Position numbers and translations under genes: made by a program | Part shown: in pieces, positions 55,534-64,000 of the stretch | How positions within the stretch are numbered: position 1 is the stretch's first letter | How the letters are laid out: each line of letters opens with the position of its first letter | The notes under the pieces: generated by a model | What the model was told of the DNA's origin: nothing | Database searches by the model: none | Seen by the model: only the letters and a program-made list of their open reading frames with translations | NCBI GenBank assembly: GCA_001599675.1 | Contig: BCHP01000001.1 | Coordinates: 2,176,840-2,240,839, forward strand | DNA from: Basipetospora chlamydospora | Lineage: Eukaryota > Ascomycota > Sordariomycetes > Microascales | Reading direction: 5' to 3' | DNA: 64,000 nt

Positions 55534-57717
55534 ATGAGCGACACCCAGGACCCTGTCGGGCAGGGCGCCCCGGCCGCGTCTGCCGACGCCAGTAACGGTG
55601 CAAACCACAACGGAGCCGTTCCGTCTGGAGATGTCAAGAAAGGTGACGGCGAGTGGGTGCAGCCCAAGGCTTACGACTACACGACTCTCGAGAGCCGTGA
55701 GTATGAGGATACGTGGGGTGGCTCAGCTCATATCTACGAGTGGGACGGTGAAGGTGGAGATATCGGCCCCGAATCTGCTGCCCTGGAGGTTGATCTCTTC
55801 GGCCCTCCCGAGGATCGCAAGATCGTCAAGGGTATTGACTTCACTTCGTGAGTAACATTCATCATCATTGCATTTCCAAAGCCACAGCCCGATTTTCGCC
55901 TCGTTGTCACTTGGCAATGCGTCTAACCTTGACCAGCATCTCCGAGATTGAGGTCGTCCAGGAAGGATCGGTGAAGATCGACCTCATCGACAGCTTCAAG
56001 ACAGCTGGCCTTCATCCTGTTATGTTGAAAAACATTGAGCTCTGTGGATACGAGGCTCCAACTCCCATCCAGAAATGCGTCTTGCCTTCGATCCATCTGG
56101 GATATGACACGATTGGCATTGCGCAGACAGGTTTGTATTCCTTTGCCGGCTGAGCGAAGTCCCCATGCTCACACACGCATCCATAGGCTCGGGCAAGACT
56201 GCGGCGTATCTGATCCCCGTCTTGAACAAGTTGGTTGGGAAGGTCAAGAAGCTTGCGGCTCCTCGACCCAACCCGTCGGTTGCCGCTCCCGAGGGCTACG
56301 GTTCTTTCGTCCGCGCTGAGCCCCTTGTTGTCATTGTTGCCCCGACCCGTGAGCTTGCCATCCAGATTTTCAACGAGGCTCGCAAGTTCTGTTATCGGAC
56401 CATGCTTCGCCCTTGTGTCTGTTACGGAGGCGGTCCCATTGGTGAGCAGATTCAGCTCCTTGCCAAGGGCTGCGACGTTCTCGTCGCCACCCCTGGCCGC
56501 CTAATTGACTTCATGGGCCGTTCCGAGGTGCTCTCGATGAAGCGTCTCAAGTACATGATCATCGACGAAGCCGACGAGATGCTTCAGATGGACTGGGAGG
56601 AGGATATGAACAGGATTATGGGTGGAGCCGGTAAGTCCAAGCATCCATCCTCGTCTGCTGCAACTGGAGTCTGATTGTGATCATGATCGCTGACGGGTGG
56701 GGGATTATTTAGACCAGGATGTTGGAAACGTCACCTACCTGTTGTTCTCGGCCACTTTCCCCAAGCCTCTTCGCGATCTTGCCAAGGAGCACTTGGCCTC
56801 CGACTATGTCCGCTTCCGTATCGGTCGTGCTGGAAGTACCCATACCAACATCAAGCAGAACGTCTTGGAGGTCGAGACTCACGCGAAGCGGGAAGCTCTT
56901 ATGGGCCTGCTGCACTCCATGCCTGCGTGCCGCACCATCATTTTTGTCAACTCGAAGCGGATGGCTGATGAGCTTGATGACTTCTTGTTCAACGCGAAAC
57001 TCCCGTGCACTTCTATGCACTCGGACAGGACCCAGCGAGAGCGAGAGGCGGCCATGCGAGCCTTCCGCAGCGGCGAGGCCCCCATTCTTGTTGCCACGGG
57101 TGTCACTGCTCGCGGCATCGATGTTCGCAATGTCATGCATGTGATTAACTACGATCTTCCCACTATGGATTATGGTGGCATCGAGGAGTATATTCATCGG
57201 ATTGGTATGTCTTGTCTCACTTTCTTCCTCTTCTTCCTTCCCCATGTTTCTATCCCTCTTCCGCGGCTTCCCCTTCTTGTGTCATATTATTGTTTCTAAC
57301 CGATACCCTTGCTTGACAGGTCGTACTGGTCGTATCGGCCATCGTGGTCTGGCGACCTCGTTCTTCACCGAGAATGATGAGGCCATTGCCAGCGTCTTGA
57401 CTCGAACTTTGCTAGAGACTAAGCAGGAGATTCCGGAGTTCCTGCAGATCCACGTTCCCGAGGAGGGCAAGGATCTGAAGTTTGAGGCCGACTCGGACTT
57501 TGATCCCGAGGAGGAAGTCGAGTCTGGAAGCGGTGGCTGGGGCGGTGACGACGGTACCGCCGAGACCTCTGGAGATGGCGGATGGGGCAACGATACCGCT
57601 GGTGCTGGCGGAGCTGGTGGCTGGGGCGGCGACGATGGTGCCCCCAAGGCCAACGGTGATGGTGACAATGGAGGCTGGGGTGGAGATGCCCAGGCCAACG
57701 GCGGCGGCGGTTGGTGA
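55534..57717 (+). CDS. DEAD-box RNA helicase, Ded1/Vasa-related
   Basis: There are five exons: 55534-55847, 55937-56130, 56187-56630, 56713-57204 and 57320-57717, giving 613 residues. All phases agree. The helicase motifs are complete: Q-motif GYEAPTPIQKCVLP, AQTGSGKT (the first Gly codon after Thr is split by intron 2), PTRELA, GG, TPGRLIDF, DEAD, SAT, IIFVNSKRMADEL, TGVTARGID and HRIGRTGRIG. The N-terminus has WVQPKAYDYTTLESREYED and FTSISEIEVVQEGSVKIDLIDSF, which differ from canonical Ded1. The C-terminal 70 residues carry four or five GGWGGD-like repeats ending in GGGGW, a Gly/Trp-rich RNA-binding or condensate-prone tail. The likely role is ATP-dependent RNA unwinding in translation or mRNP remodelling. 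It may be a Ded1 paralogue and not Ded1 itself. Confidence 0.9.
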
Positions 57718-58106
57718 GCAAAAAGTGGAACAAACAGCACTCATGTTACGGATCAATTTCGATCTTTAAGAGGATCTGAATAGCAGATCAATCGATGGCC
57801 TACTAGAGTACCATCTCTCACTCGTAGGCAGATATTTCAGTTGATTTTACACGATTGTCACCTGTCTTCTTCTCCCATAAACCTGTCTTGTGATGCGGAA
57901 TGCGGAAGAGGATATGGGTCGTAGAGGTTCGCAATAGGCTGAACGAGGGGGAAAAAATATCGCGAGAAACGATGCGAGAGGATTCGTTGAAGAGAGCAAA
58001 TTACGACGTTGTCCGCTATAGATGCAGGATAGGTAGCTATACTTGATACACGAGCGGTGATACATACTCAACCCTCCTCATGAGAGAAAGAGACCAACCG
58101 CTTCTC
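57718..58106. other. Convergent intergenic region, helicase / ALDH
   Basis: These are the 3' flanks of two converging genes. No other feature is seen. Confidence 0.6.
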
Positions 58107-60139
58107 TTAACTGTTCTTCAGGAGGTTGAACAGGCCTCTGAACATGCCGCCAAACGTCAGAGAGTACCCTAGCTCTACGATGCCCCCCGTAAACCTCCAG
58201 CTCCTCTCCTGGTCGGCTACGGGATACTGCACTGGAGGTGGAATGCCCGTTCTGATGCCGAGCCATGCCATCCTATCGGCACAAACGGACTTGGCGTTGC
58301 ACAGCCCCCTCAGTCCCTCCTCGCCCGCGAAGCGGCCGTACCCGGAGCCTCCCACGCCTCCGAAGGGAAGCTGGACGGCATAGAAGACGGCAAAGTCGTT
58401 GATAGCCACGCCGCCCGCCCGCAGGCCATCCACGACCATGGGCAGCACGGGGTCAGACTCGCTCCCGAAGATGGAGGCGCCGAGGCCAAAGTCCGGGGCG
58501 TTGGCGATGGAGAGGATGGTCTCGGCGGTCTCGTGCGGGGAGGACTTGGGCTTCGGGGTGGTGGCACGCATGACAAGCATGACGGGGCCGAAGCACTCCT
58601 CGTTGGCAATGGCCATCTGCGGGGTGACGTCGACGAGGAGCGTGGGCTGGAAGTAGTGAGCCTTGGGGAAGTCCGGGTGCACGTAGCGGCGGCCACCGGC
58701 GAGAAGGCGGGCGCCGTCCTTGACGGCCAGGGCGATGAGCTCCTCGAGGCGGGGGAAACAGCCGGGCGAGACCATGGCGCCGACGTCGGCCTTGGGGCCT
58801 AGGCGGAGGGCCTTGACTTTGGGCTCGAGCATGGAGATGAGCTCGTCGTAGAGGGAGGGCGCGACGATGATGCGCTCGATGCCGATGCAGTTCTGGCCAG
58901 CGGACTGGAAGGTACCCTTGAGGAGAATCTTGGAGATGCGGGGGAGGTCATTCTTGGCGGAGGAGAGGATAATGGACGGGTCCTTGCCGCCCAGCTCGGC
59001 GACAAGAGGGGTGAGGGACTGGGCGGCGGAGGCGGCAACCTTGTGGCACACGGGGCGGGATCCGATGAAGGTGATGTGGGCGATACCGCGGTGGGAGGAG
59101 AGGTGCGGGGCGACATGGGGCCAGCACACGATGGGCTGTACGAGGGCGGGGTCGTGGCCGTGGACCTTGAGGGCCTCGCGCGCGACGTTGGCGAAGTAGT
59201 TTGCGCTCCAGGCCGTCTGCTCCGACGCCTTGACGACGATGGCGTTGCCGGCGAAGATGGCGGAGATGACGGGGCCGATGAGGTTGTGGAACGGGTAGTT
59301 CCAGCTGATGAGGGCGGCGACGACGCCCAGGGGCTCGTAGCGCACCTCGTTCCGCTTGTACGTCATGAGGAGGTTCGTCGGGCGGCGCGAGGGCCGGAGG
59401 GCGGCCTCGCCGTGCTTCAGCGTCCAGGTGAGCTTCTCGGCCGTGACGAGCACCTCGCCCAGCTGCGCGTCGACCATAGTCTTGCCCGAGTCGAGGCAGG
59501 CGATGCGGCACAGCTCGTGCTGGTTCTCGAGCACGTACTGCAGCATGGAGCGGAGGACGGCGCGGCGCTCGCGGAAGGTGGTCTTGGCCCACGTCTTCTG
59601 GGCGGCGGCGGCCTGCTCGATGGCGCGGTCGATGCCGTCCGGGGTCGCGGGGTTGACGAAGCCGAGGAACTGGCCGGTGGCCGGGGCGTAGCACTGGATC
59701 GCGGTGGTGCCGGAGATCTGAGGGGGAAGAGAACGGTTAGCACGGCTCTCCAGGTGCGCTGTTCCGGGGATCGGGTTGCTTCGGGGAGATGTGAATACCT
59801 TGATGTTGGCCTCCTCCACCTCCCGCTCCTCGTCGGGGAACTTCGGCGGCGGGATGGTGTACTTCCTCGGGCCCTCCTCCTTGAAGACGACATACTTGAG
59901 GACGACCCAGACCATGAACCCCGAGGCTATCGAAGAGGCAGCGGAGTAGCTTCGCGATAGGTTAGCTTGACCAGTGATTGACCCCCCCTTTCTTTTCTTC
60001 TTCTTCTTCTTTCTCGCTACAGCTTGACGACTTTGCAAGAAGAAACTTACAGGAAGTTGTCCGGGAGGAAGTCAAGGTAACCCAGCCATTCCGACGCGCA
60101 GCCCAGCAGGCATTGAGACATGGTTTCCATTTCCGACAT
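58107..60139 (-). CDS. MSC7: Aldehyde dehydrogenase, Msc7-like, membrane-anchored
   Basis: There are three exons: 60139-60051, 59949-59799 and 59717-58107, giving 616 residues. Intron 1 is 101 nt. Intron 2 (81 nt, GCTAAC branch) is stop-free and a multiple of three, so it reads through if missed. The N-terminus has a hydrophobic stretch (IASGFMVWVVLKYVVF) that should anchor the enzyme to a membrane. The ALDH fold follows: TTAIQCYAPATGQFLG, PLGVVAALISWNYPFHNLIG, IVVKASEQTAWSAN and ITFIGSRPVCHKV. The catalytic Glu lies in VAELGGKDP (about 321) and the catalytic Cys in GTFQSAGQNCIGIERI (about 357). NEECFGPVMLV and LPFGGVGGSGYGRFAG follow. Yeast Msc7 is an ALDH-like protein linked genetically to meiotic recombination, but its substrate is unknown. 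The C-terminal 50 residues contain GGMFRGLFNLLKNS. Confidence 0.9.
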
Positions 60140-60636
60140 GGTTAGACGAGCACCTCCGTGGCCCAGGTGAGGGTTCGTGAGGAATGTAATAGGAGATGGT
60201 TGCTCAATGGCAAGAAAACGAAAGACTGGGTCGCGTGTAAAGGACCCCTTATCCGAGACCCTTGGAGGCTAGCGCGACGGAAGCTCGTTCGACCTTTGAT
60301 CGGATAAATTACGGTTGAAATGCTCAGAGTGCAGCAGCAGGATCCGCGAGAGGAGGGAACATCGAGGGCTCGAGAAGTGGTAGCACATCACTTCTTATTT
60401 AATTGAAGAGACAAAAACAAGTCCCTTGAAGTTTTTCATAGCCGTTGGTTGGTTTTTTAATATAATTACCCATCGCATAAATTCATAGCTATATCATATC
60501 GTAACTGGAACTGGAACCGGTCCAGCGTGGGTGCTTCCAGTAGTGAGTGTTCCAGTAATAATCTAGACACTCCGGCCCTCTCTCGTCCCTCTCCTCGAGG
60601 AAGGGAGTCCTGGAATCCCCACTTCTATCCTTTTAT
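60140..60636. other. Promoter of ALDH gene and DJ-1 gene 3' flank
   Basis: No coding sequence is seen. An A/T-rich patch lies near 60400-60500. Confidence 0.55.
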
Positions 60637-61726
60637 CTAAACATCAACTCCATCGACAACGAGACCCTTCTGCCAGGTCCACTGCATGACCCGGGCAACC
60701 TCAATGGCGGAGGCGTCAGAGACGAGCGCGCCGATGAGGTACAGGGCGGCGTCAATCCCGGAGGTGACGCCGCCGCTCGTGATGACTCGAAGCCCTCCAA
60801 GCCTCATAGCGGCACGGCGGGCAATGTTCTCGCGAGTGCTGGATCCCCTGAGGGATATGCTTCCCTTACTATTAGGCGGAAAAAAAAAAGGTCAAGAGTT
60901 AGCCGTAGATTCCCCTCACAATACACTCAATGTATGTACGGGGCAGTAGGTATAAATCAATAAGACGTACCGGGCATTGGAAGGGCGGCGGGCATCCGAC
61001 TTTCGACGGATGTACGGGTTCTCGTCCTCGTTCCCGAGGTCGAAGCGGAGGTTGTTGACGACATATCGGACGTTCTCGATGACGTCAGTGCGCTCATCAA
61101 GCTCGCGCGTGGCGGCGCGACTGCACAGGTTCTCGAACCTGGTCAAGTGGTCGGGGTGGGTGGTAGCGGAGAGGCCCGCGAGGATGCCCTTGGTGGCGAG
61201 GAAGTGGGAGCCGGTGCAGACGGAGAGCAGGCTGCGCTCGCGCGTCGAGTCCTTCTGCTGGAGCTCGGCGAAGGCGGAGATGAGGCCGAGGGGCTCGGCG
61301 TTGTTCTCGATGACCTTGTCCGTGTTGCCGCCCACGACGACGAGGACGTCGTATTCGTTGATGTCCTCGTAGGCCTGCTTGTAGGGGATCTGGCCTACGA
61401 TGGAGACGTCCTGGTCCGACATGATGTTCTTATCATCACTGGCGATGGTCAGGTTGAATGCCTTGGAGTCTGCGTCACGGGAAGTTGTGGTCAGCTTGGG
61501 GATCAATCTTCTTGTTGTGTGGCGGGGAGAGCGGGAGGGGAAGAAGGGGAGGGGATGGGATGTGATGCGTTGGAGACGTACCCTTGTCGTTGGCGTCGTG
61601 AAGGGCAAGCTGGAAGGCCTCCCAGGGGCCAGCAAAGTCCATCAAGCGGAACTTGGGGTGGAGGGCGAACAGGACATCGAGAGGCTCGTTGTCATCCACC
61701 ACCGCCGAAGTCTTGTGTGCAGCCAT
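60637..61726 (-). CDS. DJ-1/PfpI family protein
   Basis: There are three exons: 61726-61582, 61469-60971 and 60868-60637, giving 291 residues. The introns are 112 and 102 nt, in phase. The core has LDVLFALHPKFRLMDFAGPWEAFQLAL, NEYDVLVVVGGNTD and RSLLSVCTGSHFLATKGILAGLSAT. The nucleophile-elbow Cys is at about 133. RVITSGGVTSGIDAALYLIGALV follows in the last exon, the family's C-terminal signature. The inserted segment RYVVNNLRFDLGNEDENPYIRRKSDARRPSN is a lineage extra. Relatives include isonitrile hydratase-like and ThiJ/PfpI proteins. The specific reaction cannot be fixed from sequence. The third exon, with the GGVTSGID motif, is needed for a complete fold. Confidence 0.88.
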
Positions 61727-63429
61727 CTTGCCGGTTGGGTTAATTTGGGTCTAAAGATGAGAAGGTTGAGGTGTGTGGTGAGCCTAGATGACGCGGTGGT
61801 CGATGGTTGGGTAGGTGTTGGCTTGGGGGAGGAAGAGTCAAGACAGATAGGTGTAAAGGGTGAGACTTTGTGAGCTGTGGGTGTGAGTGTGTGTGTCAGT
61901 GTGATTGTGAGCGTGGTTATGGATGAGGCAGTTTGAAGAGGGGAAGAAGCAAGGTCCGGGTGTGAACTTGAGGGGAAGCTTCGTGTTAAGAAGTCGGGGT
62001 CGGAGGGGTAAACCAGCCTGAGCTCTACTCACGGCGACACGCGCACCAGCAGCTACCCTGGCAATGGCAATGGCAGGGGGAGGTGGTCACAAGATGCCGC
62101 GCAGCTTCCCCCCTCCTCCAAGGTTTCCTACACACTGTCTGGGGTGCCTGGGGAATGCGGAGCCGGCCTACGAGTATAGTAACTACTAGGTAGTAGCCCG
62201 TTCCCCAATGACCAAGAGTGGACCTTGGCACTGCATCGTCAGTGGAATGGGATGGAGCGAGCTGAGCCGTGCTGATCATATGTGGGCAGCATTGCATTGA
62301 CGAAGTCGAACGAATTGTACCTAGCACCTAGCACCACCGCCACCACCATGACGGACGAAACGGGGTATTTTACGAGCACTGTCAAGTGCCAATTGAATGC
62401 TGCTTCGACCCCACTTTAGTTTCTCTCCTCCCAGTGTCCTTTATCGCGGTCAATTGAGTGCCCATTGTTAAGCTGTGTCTGCTTCAACTTGGCTGTGCTT
62501 GATCAATTCGTATCGTTCAGAGCAGAAAGAAGTAAGACAACCCACAGCAGATCGTAAGATGTCGTCAGATGTGAAATTGGAACGCTCGTACGAGCAGCAA
62601 CACCCCAGGCGGAGTCCTCAGAGTGACAGATCTCCACTTGAATTGACTCCTGTGGTGGTGGGGTTCAGCGAGACCCATTTGAGTTGAGACATGAAAGCGG
62701 CTGGCGCGACGCGGGGTGTGTTCCCCAGTGCTACTAGGGAGGGGCTCCGCGCAAGTCCGCACTGGCAATATGACGAATTGAGGGACTGTGAGTGACTGAG
62801 TCAGTTGATGACGCTTTGCTCGCAAAGTCGAACTTGAAATTCATCGACGGAATTGTGTTGATGCTGCTTCTGGTATCGAGCATGAGTCTTCAACGTTGAA
62901 CAGACGAATACTCATGACGTTGGACCTGTCCGAATGCATTGGCCGCCAAGAGTCCTCACCTCCTGCTGCACTGGTGGTCATAGTTTTCTACAAAAGGCAG
63001 ATGCGAAGAGAGACGACGGACAGACTCTGGCGGAGCCTATTTCCAGATGAACGAGAGCACGGAGTCCAGAGTACGAGCACACTAGAGTACATAATTACAG
63101 TGTAGTACGGAGTACTCCGTGCAGTGGCAAGAATATACCCCTGATTCGTCGTCAAGGCCAAGTCCAGAAAATACTTCGGCTCCGGTACATTGGCCGAGCG
63201 AGCAGGGATCCACAACCTCCAGTCCCGCCTTGTCACTACGAGACGCGAGATTCCGAGCTCGACTGCTTCACAACCTGGCAAAGACTAGCTTAATCAGTTC
63301 AACCACAATGCGAAGAGCTCTCGCTACCTAGCCACTATACTCAACCATCTCGATCCCGAACTGCCCTCGAAATCGCTGGGTCTTGTTCAATTCAATGCCA
63401 CCTCAACAGTCGATACTTTGTTGAAAACC
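61727..63429. other. Intergenic region, DJ-1 gene / hamartin-like gene
   Basis: There is 1.7 kb without a supported gene. It contains a GT-rich run at 61871-61915, CACCACCGCCACCACCA near 62332-62348, a TACGAGTA at 62169, and a perfect 14-bp palindrome ACGGAGTACTCCGT at 63107-63120. Confidence 0.5.
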
Positions 63430-64000
63430 ATGCGGACCCCTGGGTATGAATGACGTCTTCCTCCCCCGCCCCGGGTCGTAGCCTCGCGACTGTCCGCTTC
63501 AGAGTCCTCTACCACCAGCACTACGCCGTAATGTACCAGACTCTCTATTCTAACAACTCATTCACCTATAGGACACTAAAGTCGCTCTCCAAAGCGATCA
63601 ACGCCCATGTCGCCGCCTTGACCGTCCCTCTACCGGAAGAGGTGCGGGAGGCCATCGAGAGCTACTTGGCCAAGCACGGAAAGTACGACGACTCGAGCGC
63701 CGAGCGCCTCCAGGAAGAACTCCTCTCGATATGGCATAAACACATAGCTGATCGGCCCGATCGCCATGCCGGCTTTCTTGCCGTCCTCGTCGAGTTGCTA
63801 CCTTCGATACGGATCCCGGCGCGCATCTTCCACTGGTGGGATCTGTTCAAGGGTACAACCCATGAGAGCCTTACGACGGATATGCCCTTCGTGACGAACG
63901 CTGTGTCGGCCCTTCAGGTCATTCTCTCCCTTGACGAGGCGGACTGGAATGATGACGGCGCAGGCGCAGGCTCAGGCTCAGGCTCGGGCTCTGCCACCAA
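63430..64000 (+). CDS. Hamartin (Tsc1)-like protein, truncated by window edge
   Basis: Two exons are visible: 63430-63443 (14 nt, ATGCGGACCCCTGG) and 63572 to the right edge. The 128-nt intron has GTATGA, a TTCTAACA branch site and a TATAG end, and the phase agrees. The predicted start is MRTPGTLKSLSKAINAHVAA, followed by LPLPEEVREAIESYLAKHGKYD and AERLQEELLSIWHKHIADRPDRHAGFLAVL. LLPSIRIPARIFHWWDLF comes next. The helical pattern and these words match my recollection of the N-terminal hamartin domain of fungal Tsc1, which with Tsc2 restrains Rheb and TOR. The assignment is moderate because only about 147 residues are present. The last visible part is an Ala/Gly/Ser dipeptide run. Confidence 0.55.

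Noticed and set aside
59043..59960. 305-codon plus-strand frame
   Set aside because: It is antisense to the Msc7-like aldehyde dehydrogenase, where catalytic motifs fix the coding strand.

Overview
The window is nuclear DNA of a filamentous ascomycete (Pezizomycotina, most likely a Sordariomycete). The evidence is GC-rich coding sequence, short GT..AG introns of about 55-140 nt with CTAAC-type branch sites, a NIT2/AreA-type GATA factor ending in WEWLTMSL, a Dbf2-type NDR kinase, fungal Mcm21/CENP-O, WSC-like and GPI-anchored wall proteins, and an intron-bearing tRNA-Pro. The species cannot be named from this sequence. No transposon, virus, CRISPR array or clustered secondary-metabolite pathway was seen. 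The DNA looks like ordinary euchromatic core genome with some long gene-poor stretches.

Layout, left to right. 0.9-1.8 kb: a single-pass membrane protein, probably lacking its true 5' end. 2.8-4.3 kb: an MFS transporter. 5.2-8.6 kb: two CoA-related genes tail to tail (CAB2 and the acetyl-CoA transporter). 9.7-10.7 kb: CENP-O/Mcm21. 12.1 kb: tRNA-Pro(AGG). 13.2-14.0 kb: a GPI-type surface protein. 16.4-17.1 kb: Yae1, an Fe-S cluster targeting adaptor. 18.0-19.5 kb: an MCT-type MFS transporter. 20.4-24.1 kb: a WBP11-type splicing protein diverging from the Dbf2-type kinase. 26.8-31.2 kb: a 1102-residue fungal protein of unknown function whose first intron holds a 100-N assembly gap. 31.6-32.5 kb: a secreted CREG-like flavin-barrel protein. 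33.6-34.8 kb: a WSC-like receptor. 34.8-40.5 kb: a 5.7 kb gene-free stretch leading into the nit-2/areA gene (40.5-43.7 kb). 45.5-46.3 kb: ribosomal protein eS30, split into five tiny exons. 47.0-47.9 kb: a cysteine-rich GPI protein. 51.8-54.0 kb: a roadblock dynein light chain diverging from the ribosome-biogenesis factor Ipi1. 55.5-57.7 kb: a Ded1/Vasa-related RNA helicase. 58.1-60.1 kb: an Msc7-like aldehyde dehydrogenase. 60.6-61.7 kb: a DJ-1/PfpI protein. 63.4 kb to the right edge: the 5' part of a hamartin-like (Tsc1) gene.

Exon joins were worked out by hand from splice consensus, branch sites and codon phase. Most joined reading frames close exactly to a whole number of codons, which supports them. 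Functions rest on recognised family motifs. No database or RNA evidence was available.

The points most worth a second look are: a C-terminal Leu-Asp-Trp on Yae1 that matches the signal used to recruit the cytosolic Fe-S targeting complex; the microexon structure of eS30; the large orphan fungal protein with its poly-C-bounded gap; and two families of short palindrome-like words (TACGGAGTA/TACTCCGTA and TACGAGTA/TACTCGTA) that recur only outside genes and are dense upstream of nit-2.
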